Assembly (NCBI RefSeq): GCF_008000815.1
Contig: NZ_CP042806.1
Coordinates: 5,332,001-5,396,000, forward strand
Source: Terriglobus albidus
GTDB lineage: Bacteria > Acidobacteriota > Terriglobia > Terriglobales > Acidobacteriaceae
Direction of reading: 5' to 3'
DNA length: 64,000 nt
Part shown: positions 51,565-59,973 of the stretch, in pieces
How positions within the stretch are numbered: the stretch's first letter is position 1
Layout of the letters: each line of letters begins with the position of its first letter
Notes under the pieces: model-generated
What the model saw: the letters and a program-made list of their open reading frames with translations, nothing else
The model's database searches: none
What the model was told of the DNA's origin: nothing
Position numbers and translations under genes: made by a program

Positions 51565-51855
51565 TCACAAGTGAAGCAGGTACACCGGAGCCAGCGCAGC
51601 AAGCGCAGCTGCCATCTGCAGGGCAATGACCTTCAGGGACTCTCTGGGCGCGCGGGGGAACCATGTGACGGCGAAGAAGAGGAGCAGCGGCACCTGCCCA
51701 GCCATGAGCAGTTGCCAGATGTGGGCGGCTGTCCCTTCGTCTTTGTCATGCGGAACCCCGAAAATTGCGAGCGTAATCAGAACATCCGCCAGTGCAAGAA
51801 GCGACATCGCAATGGGAAGAAATGCGCTTGGCTTCCTCACGATCGTCGTAAACAT
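51565..51855 (-). CDS. Small three-helix membrane protein
   Basis: About 96 residues from ATG at 51855 (MFTTIVRKPSAFL...). Three hydrophobic helices: FLPIAMSLLALADVLITLAIFGV, IWQLLMAGQVPLLLFFAVTWF and VIALQMAAALAALAPVYLLHL. The reading frame stays open upstream for a further 13 codons but that part is highly charged. No family recognised. Follows the cupin gene on the same strand after about 140 bp. Confidence 0.55.
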   Translation of the reverse strand: MFTTIVRKPSAFLPIAMSLLALADVLITLAIFGVPHDKDEGTAAHIWQLLMAGQVPLLLFFAVTWFPRAPRESLKVIALQMAAALAALAPVYLLHL

Positions 51856-51994
51856 CCGGCACGGTCTCCGTTCCATATCGATCGATATCGACATATGTGG
51901 ACTTTGTTGTCAGGAAGCGCTGGCGGAGAGGAACTCTCGATGTTCCGCCAGCCGTCACCCGGGATCGGTCTGCCGGTGGCAAAGACGTTGCCGT

Positions 51995-52312
51995 TCAGGA
52001 TTTCAACTCGACTGCAATCACCTCAAAGGGTTCATCGCTCATATTTTCTGGAGCGTGTTGGATGCTGTCCAGGTATTGGACGTCTCCCGCGTTGCCCTGC
52101 ATGTTAAGAACCTCGCCATTCGCCAAGATATGACGGCTGTGATGAGGAGTTAGAAAGATACCTACGAGAGGCGGGTGGCTGTGCATGGGTGACTTTTCGT
52201 GGGGTCCATATCGAATCCGGAGCACTCTGACCTTTTCGTTCTCGAATTCCACCGTGTAATGCTCAGGATCGCAGGTGATTGGGTCGGCAGCCGTTACTGG
52301 TGACGTTGCCAT
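51995..52312 (-). CDS. Cupin domain protein
   Basis: A 105-residue cupin from ATG at 52312, fixed by AAGGAGG five bases upstream. Cupin motif 1 in KSPMHSHPPLVGIFLTPH (metal-binding His pair in HSH) and motif 2 in NAGDVQYLDSIQHAPENMSD with the second histidine. EHYTVEFENEKVRVLRIRYGPHEKSPMHSHP is typical of small cupins from soil bacteria. Catalytic role unknown. Cytoplasmic. A family A element lies 88 bp upstream. Confidence 0.82.
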   Translation of the reverse strand: MATSPVTAADPITCDPEHYTVEFENEKVRVLRIRYGPHEKSPMHSHPPLVGIFLTPHHSRHILANGEVLNMQGNAGDVQYLDSIQHAPENMSDEPFEVIAVELKS

Positions 52313-52399
52313 GGGAACCTCCTTTTGTGCGCGCCAGTATAGAGCGGTTCTCCATGCCCGCGATAGAAAAATCGGCGGCCGCAACTATCCGGCACGCGA

Positions 52400-52514
52400 T
52401 AGAGCATTTTCCCTGTGGGGCCGTGTAGGGCTTTCGCATCTATGGGCGTTTTCCGCAATGAAAACGCCGCTGCATGCCCCTTCCGGAATACCCAGTAACA
52501 GGGAAAATGCTCCA
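52400..52514 (-). repeat. Family A palindromic element, copy 8
   Basis: TAGAGCATTTTCCCTGTGG ... CAGGGAAAATGCTCCA with central GGCGTTTTCCGCAATGAAAACGCC. It begins ten bases after the stop codon of the DHFR-like gene and lies between it and the cupin gene on the minus strand. Confidence 0.88.
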
Positions 52515-52524
52515 ATCCAAATCT

Positions 52525-53097
52525 TCACTCCGATTGGCCGCGGACCGCATACCGCAGGAAGATCTCACCGTTGCGGAACCGCCGCTCCTCGATCAGCTCC
52601 AGGTCCAGCCGGACACCGCTCGGGAAGTACCGTTTTCCGCCGCCGACGACCACGGGACAGATACGCATCTGAAACTCGTCGACGATTCCCGCCTGTATCG
52701 CCCATGCGGCTAGTTCAGGGCCTGCCACGGCGATGTCATGCCCGGTATCCGCCTTCAACTTGCGGACCGAATCTGGATCGAAGGATCGCTCGATTCTTGT
52801 GTGTGCGCTGCGCGGCTCAGTGAGAGTTCTCGAGTAAACGACCTTCTCGGCCGCCTGCCACTGCCTGGCAAAATCGAGCACGAACTGCGGCTGGTCGGGA
52901 ATCGTGTGCGCGGTCTCCCAGTAGAGCATCGTTTCGTAGACTTTCCGTCCGTAGAGACAGGTACGGAATGATGAGACATGGTTGAAGATCCAGGTATGCA
53001 CCTCTTCGTCTTTGGGAGCGGCCCAGCCGAAGCCACCCTGCTCGTCTTCGGTGTAACCATCGAGTGACGTGTTCATCATGTAGATCAGCTTTGCCAT
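52525..53097 (-). CDS. Dihydrofolate reductase/RibD C-terminal-like protein
   Basis: A 190-residue protein of the RibD C-terminal fold: KLIYMMNTSLDGYTEDEQGGFGW (strand-turn 'SLDGY'), RTCLYGRKVYETMLYW (helix and strand), KVVYSRTL and HDIAVAGPELAAWAIQAGIVDEF...CPVVVGGGKRYFP. Closest in layout to bifunctional-deaminase-reductase C-terminal 'YyaP/YwjB-like' proteins rather than housekeeping DHFR. The start at 53097 is set by GGGAGG seven bases upstream; a much longer in-frame extension to 53649 lies inside the CruF-like gene and is rejected. A reductase of unknown substrate. Confidence 0.82.
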   Translation of the reverse strand: MAKLIYMMNTSLDGYTEDEQGGFGWAAPKDEEVHTWIFNHVSSFRTCLYGRKVYETMLYWETAHTIPDQPQFVLDFARQWQAAEKVVYSRTLTEPRSAHTRIERSFDPDSVRKLKADTGHDIAVAGPELAAWAIQAGIVDEFQMRICPVVVGGGKRYFPSGVRLDLELIEERRFRNGEIFLRYAVRGQSE

Positions 53098-53132
53098 GCA
53101 AGTACCTCCCATTGACATCAATCGTCTGTTCT

Positions 53133-54011
53133 TCAACAGCAGTCTGCGTTGCGAGGGCGTCCCGAGATGTACAGAGAGACGCAAGCCACCAGGCTCAAAG
53201 GCGCCATCAGGAAAATGGAAACGAGACGAGATGTGTGAAGAATGCTCGAAATCATCCATTGTTTGCCTGTAGCGTCTACGAAAACGTTTCCCAACGAAGA
53301 AGGCGCGATCACCAGGAGATTTCCCAGTGCAGATAGAGCGTAAAACAAAATGGCTGGAAGGTAATGGTTCCTGCGCGCTGGCAGGGTCTTTTGGTTTCGG
53401 AGATAGAACGCGAATAGCTGATAGAAGACGTATGTAGTCAGAAGCCAGCCCAGGAAGTTGCTGGTCGGCACTCCATAATACGAGCCGCCATCGCGCCAAA
53501 CCCAGCCGTGATCGACATCCGCCCAGATTGCTTCCATCGAGAGGTCCCAGGTGGTCATGACGAAACTGGCGATCATAGGTGTCCAGACGATTCTTCCGCC
53601 CGACAGCGATCTGTTTTCGCCGCCCGCAAGTGCAACGCTGACGACCCACGACAAATAACCCATCCCGACATAGGCCAGAGCAAGCAGTATGGGAAGGTCA
53701 AAGATCTTCGGTCCCATCAGGCCGGTGAATCGGTAATGGCCAAACGGAAAGCCCGTCCGTAAGCTCACGCTTTCAAAAAGTGCTCCAACCCCGAGAGACA
53801 GGCATGTGAAGACAAGTACGCCACGCGAACGGTAGACGCGTGCTCCGTGCACCACAGCGAAGAGTGCAGGAGGAACCACATGGAAGATAACAAGGATGAG
53901 GTTCGGTACCCTCCCTGCAAAGAGCTGCAGAGTCCTGCCTATCAGGTACAGAAGCAGCAGTCCCCATAGCAGGAGCCGGTTCTGATCGTTCTTCGGGCGA
54001 TTCACCGGCAT
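53133..54011 (-). CDS. CruF-like carotenoid biosynthesis protein
   Basis: A 292-residue membrane protein with about seven helices (for example LLLYLIGRTLQLFAG, ILVIFHVVPPALFAVVHG, LLALAYVGMGYLSWVVSVALA). Conserved positions FPFGHYRFTGLMGPKIFDLP, SFVMTTWDLSMEA and WVWRDGGSYYGVPTSNFLGW match the CruF/bisanhydrobacterioruberin hydratase (carotenoid biosynthesis, PF04240-type) family. Those enzymes hydrate or cyclise carotenoid ends or C50 precursors. No crtB, crtI or crtE lies in the window, so the pathway must be elsewhere. It follows no co-directional gene; the Gfo/Idh gene diverges from it. The last about 20 residues overlap nothing. Confidence 0.8.
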   Translation of the reverse strand: MPVNRPKNDQNRLLLWGLLLLYLIGRTLQLFAGRVPNLILVIFHVVPPALFAVVHGARVYRSRGVLVFTCLSLGVGALFESVSLRTGFPFGHYRFTGLMGPKIFDLPILLALAYVGMGYLSWVVSVALAGGENRSLSGGRIVWTPMIASFVMTTWDLSMEAIWADVDHGWVWRDGGSYYGVPTSNFLGWLLTTYVFYQLFAFYLRNQKTLPARRNHYLPAILFYALSALGNLLVIAPSSLGNVFVDATGKQWMISSILHTSRLVSIFLMAPLSLVACVSLYISGRPRNADCC

Positions 54012-54065
54012 ATGTGAAGTCTATGTGAGAGAGGCCCTTGAAGGCTTACGTCAGCAAACGCGGCA

Positions 54066-55634
54066 GTGTATTCTGTGCGCGTGTCGAAACCAACCGAAAA
54101 ATCCTCCTCCCTGAAAGCTGCTGAGACGGCTGCGCTTTCGCGTGTCGGCCGCCGTGAATTTCTCAAAACGAGTTCTCTGGCTGCTGGTGCGATCGCGTTT
54201 GGTGCGCCTGCATTTGTGCGCGGACAAAATCTCAACAGCAAGCTGAACATTGCCTGCGTCGGAATCGGTGGGAAAGGCCGCAGCGATACCGATGCCTGCG
54301 CCGGTGAGAACATCGTCGCGTTGTGCGACGTGGATGCAGGTTCCGCGGCGTATGAGACTCAGACCAAAAAGTATCCAAGCGCGAAGTTTTACAAAGACTT
54401 CCGGCAGATGTTGGATCAGATGGGCAACCAGATCGATGCAGTGACGGTTTCGACACCGGATCACATGCATGCGATTGTGGCGTCGATGGCGATGAAGAAG
54501 AACAAGGCGGTGTTCTGCCAGAAACCGCTGACGCAAACGATCTATGAGGCGCGTTATCTGCGGGAGATGGCGCACGACAGAAAGCTCGTGACACAGATGG
54601 GCAATCAGGGCAGCGCCACGGACGGTCTGCGCCGCGCAGTGGAGACGATCCAGGACGGGCTCATCGGACAAGTGCATGAGGTGCACGTTTGGACGAACCG
54701 CCCGGTCTGGCCCCAGGGAATGGAGCGCCCGGACGGAGAAGATCCGGTTCCTGCGACCTTAGATTGGGATACCTGGATTGGCCCGGCGACGATGCGGCCC
54801 TATAAGGATCGCCGCAAGCCAAACGATCGGGAAGGAATTTACGCGCCGTTTAACTGGCGTGGCTGGCAGGATTTCGGCACCGGCGCGCTGGGTGATATGG
54901 CTTGCCACACGGTCAACATGCCGTTTCGAGCTTTAGATCTCGATTACCCGACGGAGATCGAAGCGATGCCTCTTGGCCCAATGAACAAGGAATCGTATCC
55001 CCTCGGTTCCAAGATTCGCTTCGACTTTCCTAAGCGCGAAGGTCGCATCCCCCTCGAGCATCCGCATCTGTTCCACCATTACAAAAAGATTGAGCATGAC
55101 GCGGTGACACTGTGGTGGTACGACGGAGGCCAACCCGACCCGGGAGCCCGTGGCGGGCACGACCTGAGCAACAAGCCGCCGATCGAACTGACCGCCGACA
55201 TCGTGGCCCTGCACGGCAAAGTTCCCGACAGCGGTTGCCTGCTGATTGGTGACGGAGGCATGGTCTTTTCGCCGGACGATTATGGGACCAATTTCTTCGT
55301 GAAGCTGAAAGGTGAAGAGAAATTCGTTCACTACCTCAAGCACCCGGCAATGGCGCAGTATCCGGAGCGGATTCCTCGCAACCATCACGCCGGGAATAAC
55401 GTTGTTGCTCATGCCCAGGAATGGCTCACTGCTATCAAGGAAAACAAACCCGAGATGTGCTACTCGCGTTTTGACGTCGCAGCGCGTCTGACGGAGATCA
55501 TGCTGCTCGGCTGCGTGTCATTGCGTGCCGGCCATAAGATCGAATGGGATGGACCGAAGATGGTTGCGAAAAATTGCCCTGAGGCGGCGCAGTTTATACG
55601 GCGGCAGGATCGTTCCGGTTGGGTTCTTTCCTGA
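54066..55634 (+). CDS. Tat-exported Gfo/Idh/MocA-family oxidoreductase
   Basis: About 522 residues starting at GTG 54066 (GTG at 54081, encoding VSKPTEKSSSL, is equally plausible; no Shine-Dalgarno). A twin-arginine signal RREFLKTSSLAAGAIAFGAP shows export. The NAD(P)-binding first half has IACVGIGGKGRSDTDACAGENIVALCDVD. The family's EKP-like catalytic motif appears as CQKPLTQTIYEAR (E replaced by Q). The second half contains GMERPDGEDPVPATLDWDTWIGPA, typical of the Tat-exported Gfo/Idh group in acidobacteria, planctomycetes and Bacteroidetes. It probably acts in the periplasm on a sugar or sugar derivative; the substrate is unknown. Confidence 0.85.
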   Translation: MYSVRVSKPTEKSSSLKAAETAALSRVGRREFLKTSSLAAGAIAFGAPAFVRGQNLNSKLNIACVGIGGKGRSDTDACAGENIVALCDVDAGSAAYETQTKKYPSAKFYKDFRQMLDQMGNQIDAVTVSTPDHMHAIVASMAMKKNKAVFCQKPLTQTIYEARYLREMAHDRKLVTQMGNQGSATDGLRRAVETIQDGLIGQVHEVHVWTNRPVWPQGMERPDGEDPVPATLDWDTWIGPATMRPYKDRRKPNDREGIYAPFNWRGWQDFGTGALGDMACHTVNMPFRALDLDYPTEIEAMPLGPMNKESYPLGSKIRFDFPKREGRIPLEHPHLFHHYKKIEHDAVTLWWYDGGQPDPGARGGHDLSNKPPIELTADIVALHGKVPDSGCLLIGDGGMVFSPDDYGTNFFVKLKGEEKFVHYLKHPAMAQYPERIPRNHHAGNNVVAHAQEWLTAIKENKPEMCYSRFDVAARLTEIMLLGCVSLRAGHKIEWDGPKMVAKNCPEAAQFIRRQDRSGWVLS

Positions 55635-55716
55635 GGCACTTATCGTGATCGGCAAGTTCGGGCACCCGTGCGCTGGGTGCCCCATCCATTTCATACCGGA
55701 GCCCGGCAGAGTTCGC

Positions 55717-55749
55717 TTGACACCTGCTCCAATATGTTGATATCAACAT
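55717..55749 (+). promoter_or_regulatory. Promoter with a 16-bp palindrome over its -10 region
   Basis: TTGACA at 55717-55722 is a perfect -35 box. After 15-18 bases comes ATGTTGATATCAACAT (55734-55749), a perfect 16-bp palindrome that would cover the -10. It stands 50-100 bp upstream of the ADOP gene and resembles PadR-type operators, which are commonly associated with this permease family; no PadR gene lies in the window. Confidence 0.55.
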
Positions 55750-55849
55750 AAATTGTAAGGACGCTTCGCTTTGGTGTCTCCAAATTTCCGGGACTCCCTT
55801 GAAGTGGATGAACCGGTGGTTGCGAAGTCTGGAAAATCGAGGACCAGCT

Positions 55850-58318
55850 ATGTCATTCTTTCGCGATCTGAAAATTGCTGTGCGCTCCCTGTGGCGCGTA
55901 CGCACGCTGTGGTTTACCGTCGCCATCACGCTGGCACTGGGAATCGGAGCCAATGCAGCCATCTTCAGCGTTGTGCGTGCGGTTCTGCTACGTCCGCTGG
56001 CGAATCGTGACGAAGATCGCCTGCTCTACGTTCGGCAGAGCGCGCCCGGCCTCGGCGAACAGAACACCAACTTTTCGATTCCTGAAATCGACGATCTTGG
56101 CAAAGACCTCAAGAGCATTACGGAGCTTGGCACCTTCTCCTCGGTAGACTTCACGCTCATCGGCCTGGGAACGCCACGCGAGATTCCGGCTGGCGTTGTG
56201 GATGGTCACTACTTTGAGGTAATGGGTCTGCGTCCGGTGCTGGGCCGCCTGCTGACGACATCCGATGATGGCCCGAACGCAGCCGGAGCCGTGGTGCTGA
56301 CCTATCGCTTCTGGAAGGAATCGCTCCACGGCGATCCAGGCGTGCTTGGCAAGCAGGTCCATTTAGAGAGTTTCGGCGGACCGCGGAACGCTACCATCGT
56401 CGGCGTGCTCGAGCCTTCGGTACCTTATCCCGTCGTCACTGAGATCATCGCCAACGTTGTCACCAGCCCGCATCATCTGTCCGCCACGATGGTCGCAGGC
56501 CGCGAACATCGCATGACCGAGGTGTTCGGCCGCCTGGCTCCGGGCGCCACACTGGACGCCGCGCGCTCGGAGCTGCGCGCACGCCACGCCGCCATTGTGG
56601 CTGCGCATCCTGACGTATACAAGCCTGACAATCATTACCAGATCGATGTGAAGCGCATGCACGACCAGATCAATGCGCGCGCCAACACTGTTTTGTGGGT
56701 GTTGTTTGCCGCCGCGGGCCTGCTGTTTCTTATTGCGTGCTCCAATGTTGCCAACCTCGTGTTAGCCCGCACCGTGCGCCGCGAATCGGAGCTCGCTGTA
56801 CGGGCTGCGCTCGGAGCCAGCACGGCATCACTGCGCCGCTCGCTGTTGGCCGAGAGCCTGGTGCTCTGCGGCAGCGGGGTGATTGCCGCACTTCTTCTCG
56901 CATGGCCCACGGTTGCCGTTCTAGGCCGTTATGCCGCACGTTTTTCTGTACGCGCCGATGGATTGACCCTCGACTTCAATCTCGTATGGTTCGGCATCGC
57001 GCTGGCCCTGGTCGCAGCAGTCTTCCTTGCGTTTGTTCCTCGCCTGCCTTCGGTGGGTGGGCAACTCGGTACGAGCCTCACCAGCAGCGGATCACGCGGC
57101 AGCACCGGAAGCAGCAACCGGCGGCTGCGCATCTTCGCCGTCATGCAGATTACTGCTTCATTTCTTCTGCTGACAGGAGCAGCCGTACTGATGCGCACGC
57201 TCTATACGCTCGAAAATACGCGGCCGCCCTTCGACACTTCGCGAGTTCTTGCCGTGAATCTGCCGGTGCTGACGTATGGCAGAACTCCTGAGCAGGTCCA
57301 GAACTTCTATCATGAGGTTGCGCGCCGCGTGAGCACTTTGCCCGGAGTGGACCATGTCTCCACCGGCTTCAGCGTTCCCTGGCGTGACGATCAGGGCCTC
57401 AACATCAGCTTCACCTTTGCAGCACAAGGCGCATCGCGCAAGAACGGCGTAGATGACTGGCGCGCGAAGTTCCGGTCGATCTCGCCAGGTTATTTCGAAA
57501 CCCTGGGCGTGCCCTTTCTTGGAGGCCGCGATTTCAGAGACACGGACAAGGCCGGTTCGGAGCGCGTGGTCATCGTCAGCCAGAGCCTTGCGAAAACGCT
57601 CTTCCCCAATGGGGATGCGCTGAACCGTGAGCTGCACTGGACCGATGGCGTGATGAAGTTCGTAGGCATCGGCTATGAGCCGCGCCGCATTGTTGGCGTC
57701 GTGCCTGATATCGACGACGAGAACATCATTCCGTCGCCCGCCATGACCGTCTACCAACCGACCGATCAGGAAGGCTGGCAGGGACGGCTCTTCGTGCGCA
57801 CCCGGACCAATGATCCCTACTCGCTTGCACCTGCCATCACCCGTACGATTCATGAGATTTCAGCAGACCAACCGATCGAGAAGGCCAGCACACTGGATGA
57901 CATTCGCGCTGAGGTGATGACACCAGACAAACTCAACGCGCTTGTCTTCGGTGGATTCGCTGCCGTCGCCCTGCTGATCTCAATCGTAGGCGTCGCCGGC
58001 GTGCTTGCGTTCTCGGTGAGCGGACGTACGCGCGAGTTTGGCATCCGCATCGCGTTGGGAGCGAAGCCGCAAAATATTCTCGCCGATGTTCTGTTGCAGG
58101 GGCTTGCGATCGCAGGTATCGGCGTCGGCGCAGGCATTATCTCCGGCATTGCCTTCGCACATGGAATTGCCAGATACATTGCGGAAGTGCGTCAGCCGGG
58201 AATTCTTGCATTCATTCTATCGGCCTTCGTCATACTGGCCGCAGCCGTAATCGCATCTGCCGTACCGGCCGCTCGCGCGGCACGAGTCAACGCCGTAGAA
58301 GCGCTGCGCTCGGAGTAG
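55850..58318 (+). CDS. ADOP family permease (acidobacterial duplicated orphan permease)
   Basis: About 822 residues from ATG at 55850 (GAGGA seven bases upstream); a TTG at 55799 would add 17 residues. It has two MacB-type periplasmic plus FtsX permease units in one chain. TLWFTVAITLALGIGANAAIFSVV is the first anchor and VLWVLFAAAGLLFLIACSNVANLV the second. RRLRIFAVMQITASFLLLTGAAVLMRTL begins the second unit, and VFGGFAAVALLISIVGVAGVLAFSVSGRTREFGIRIALGA its permease end. This is the TIGR03434 'ADOP' arrangement, an orphan permease without an adjacent ATPase. Its substrate is not known. It is preceded by a palindromic operator. Confidence 0.85.
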   Translation: MSFFRDLKIAVRSLWRVRTLWFTVAITLALGIGANAAIFSVVRAVLLRPLANRDEDRLLYVRQSAPGLGEQNTNFSIPEIDDLGKDLKSITELGTFSSVDFTLIGLGTPREIPAGVVDGHYFEVMGLRPVLGRLLTTSDDGPNAAGAVVLTYRFWKESLHGDPGVLGKQVHLESFGGPRNATIVGVLEPSVPYPVVTEIIANVVTSPHHLSATMVAGREHRMTEVFGRLAPGATLDAARSELRARHAAIVAAHPDVYKPDNHYQIDVKRMHDQINARANTVLWVLFAAAGLLFLIACSNVANLVLARTVRRESELAVRAALGASTASLRRSLLAESLVLCGSGVIAALLLAWPTVAVLGRYAARFSVRADGLTLDFNLVWFGIALALVAAVFLAFVPRLPSVGGQLGTSLTSSGSRGSTGSSNRRLRIFAVMQITASFLLLTGAAVLMRTLYTLENTRPPFDTSRVLAVNLPVLTYGRTPEQVQNFYHEVARRVSTLPGVDHVSTGFSVPWRDDQGLNISFTFAAQGASRKNGVDDWRAKFRSISPGYFETLGVPFLGGRDFRDTDKAGSERVVIVSQSLAKTLFPNGDALNRELHWTDGVMKFVGIGYEPRRIVGVVPDIDDENIIPSPAMTVYQPTDQEGWQGRLFVRTRTNDPYSLAPAITRTIHEISADQPIEKASTLDDIRAEVMTPDKLNALVFGGFAAVALLISIVGVAGVLAFSVSGRTREFGIRIALGAKPQNILADVLLQGLAIAGIGVGAGIISGIAFAHGIARYIAEVRQPGILAFILSAFVILAAAVIASAVPAARAARVNAVEALRSE

Positions 58319-58326
58319 CAGTCAAC

Positions 58327-58953
58327 TCATTCAGGTTGGGGTTTGAGCCGAAGCGTCAGATAACAACGAAGAACAGTTCTGAACTCTTCCGCGATCATCT
58401 TTTGTTCTGCATGATCGATGCCGGCGTAAGTTGCTGGAAGCGTCATGATGATCTTCAGAGTGACCGTCGTGATGCGCCGCGCATTCACAATGGAAAGACC
58501 AGGACTGAGTTCTCTGAGAAGAGCCTCGAAGCTTTCGCGTAAAGCGAAACGCTGCTTAGCTGGCCGCTTGAATCGCACTGGTGCATTTAAGAGCTGAAGG
58601 TACGCTGGGCGTGCCATCATGAAGCCGACAAGCGCATCGACAAGGGCATCAGCAAACTCCGCGATGCCGAGCGCCGCCACGCGCTCTCTAAGAGGTGGCC
58701 ATAAGGCAGCCATCTCTTCTGCATAACGAGTATCAAGGGCGTAGAAAAGTGCCTCCTTGTCCGCAAAGTACTGGTACGCGGTCCCCGCCGAGATATTCGC
58801 ACGTAAAGCGATTTCAGTCATAGTGGCCGCTTCGTACCCGCGCTCAGCCAGTACCTGGGCGGCTGCGTCCAGAACCTCGGCAACTCGGCGCTCCCCTCGC
58901 GGGCGCTGAGGAGTTCGTCTCTTCTCGCTTGACCTACCTGAGGGTGTTCTCAT
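58327..58953 (-). CDS. TetR-family regulator
   Basis: A 208-residue repressor-type protein. The N-terminal helix-turn-helix RRVAEVLDAAAQVLAERGYEAATMTEIALRANISAGTAYQYFADKEALFYALDTRY is canonical (A-x-x-A-x-x-AG-T-x-Y-Y-F type). The C-terminal helical ligand domain is not related to a recognised subgroup. It converges on ADOP at 58318, and diverges from the phosphodiesterase gene 59011 across 57 bp that hold two palindromes (58939-58990), so it probably controls that gene and itself. Confidence 0.85.
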   Translation of the reverse strand: MRTPSGRSSEKRRTPQRPRGERRVAEVLDAAAQVLAERGYEAATMTEIALRANISAGTAYQYFADKEALFYALDTRYAEEMAALWPPLRERVAALGIAEFADALVDALVGFMMARPAYLQLLNAPVRFKRPAKQRFALRESFEALLRELSPGLSIVNARRITTVTLKIIMTLPATYAGIDHAEQKMIAEEFRTVLRCYLTLRLKPQPE

Positions 58954-58990
58954 ATAACAATTCCACCTGCCCTACATGAGGATACCCTCA
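58939..58990. promoter_or_regulatory. Pair of TetR-type half-palindromes between the tetR and gdpD genes
   Basis: TGAGGGTGTTCTCA (58939-58952, including the tetR start codon region) and TGAGGATACCCTCA (58977-58990) share TGAGG-x-T-x3-CTCA in the same relative positions. Each is flanked by TAC on the left and AT on the right. The 38-bp start-to-start spacing is close to four helical turns, as expected for two dimers on the same DNA face. Confidence 0.6.
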
Positions 58991-59010
58991 GATAGGGGCG
59001 TGGAGGAAAA

Positions 59011-59973
59011 ATGCGCCGTCGTATCTTGTGGTTCGGCCTGGTTGGGCTCTGCATCTCCATTTGGGTTTGCAATTCGTCGTTGTTCAGCCATCCGTTCGCG
59101 CAACGTCCTGTGTGGCTGGCGCACAGAGGAGTCCACCAGGACTACACACACACGGGTCTTACCGATGAAAGCTGCACCGCACGCTTCATCTATCCCCCGA
59201 AGACTTCCTATATCGAAGACACGCTGCCGGCCATCGGCGAAGCTTTCCGTGATGGCGCAGATTTTGTCGATTTCGACGTGCATCCAACGAATGATGGTCA
59301 CTGGGTCGTATTCCATGACTGGAGGCTGGAGTGCCGGACAAATGGTCATGGTGTAACGCGCCAGCAGTCACTGCAATACCTTCAGACACTGGACGTGGGT
59401 TACGGATACACGGCCGATGGCGGCGCTACCTTCCCCTTGCGTGGGAAAGGTGTGGAACTTATGCCTTCCCTCGAGAATGTTCTACAGGGTTTCCCCGATC
59501 GCAGTTTCATCGTGCATATAAAGAGCAATGATCCAAACGATGGCAAGGAATTAGCGAGAACGCTGAGGAACCTATCAGGCAATCAGATTTCACGACTCTC
59601 TGTCACGGGAGGTGACAGGCCTATTCGTGCGTTGCGGGAGAATCTACCTTCGGTCCGGTCAATGTCACCGTCCTCGATCAAGAATTGCCTGAAAACCTAT
59701 GCGTTACTAGGCGAATTCGGATATGTCCCCACGGCATGCCGTAATACGGTCCTGTTCGTACCCACAAATGTGGGCCCATGGCTATGGGGATGGCCAGATC
59801 GCTTCCTGGGACGCATGGAGAAAGTGAACACACTTGTCTTTGCCGTCGACGATCTTCAATCCGGTGGTACCAAAGGACTGAATGATGCGAAGGATTTGGC
59901 AAAGCTCCCCAGAAATTACACAGGAGGCATCTGGACCGACCGTATTGAGTCGATCCATGATCCAAAGCACTGA
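59011..59973 (+). CDS. Glycerophosphodiester phosphodiesterase family protein
   Basis: A 320-residue protein of the GDPD superfamily (TIM barrel). N-terminal hydrophobic segment (RRRILWFGLVGLCISIWVC, about 2-21) suggests export or membrane anchoring. The catalytic HR is in WLAHRGVH, with IEDTLPAIGEAFRDGADFVDFDVHPTNDGHWVVFHD. The usual ENT triad is IED-T and the usual E-x-D is D-x-D (FVDFDV), so metal ligands are conservatively changed. Two histidine motifs are kept. A strong GGAGG is 5 bases upstream of the start. Divergent from the tetR-like gene. The natural substrate may be a glycerophosphodiester or a relative. Confidence 0.82.
   Translation: MRRRILWFGLVGLCISIWVCNSSLFSHPFAQRPVWLAHRGVHQDYTHTGLTDESCTARFIYPPKTSYIEDTLPAIGEAFRDGADFVDFDVHPTNDGHWVVFHDWRLECRTNGHGVTRQQSLQYLQTLDVGYGYTADGGATFPLRGKGVELMPSLENVLQGFPDRSFIVHIKSNDPNDGKELARTLRNLSGNQISRLSVTGGDRPIRALRENLPSVRSMSPSSIKNCLKTYALLGEFGYVPTACRNTVLFVPTNVGPWLWGWPDRFLGRMEKVNTLVFAVDDLQSGGTKGLNDAKDLAKLPRNYTGGIWTDRIESIHDPKH

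Noticed and set aside
6437-52514. Reading the family A elements as integron attC sites with gene cassettes
   Set aside because: Flanked single genes suggested it, but no GTTRRRY/RYYYAAC core sites and no integrase were seen; ends fit TA-flanked MITE structure better, and removal at TA rebuilds an operon.
52525-53649. A 374-residue fused protein extending the DHFR-like gene upstream
   Set aside because: The extension runs through the CruF-like gene in another frame; a clear GGGAGG-start exists at 53097.
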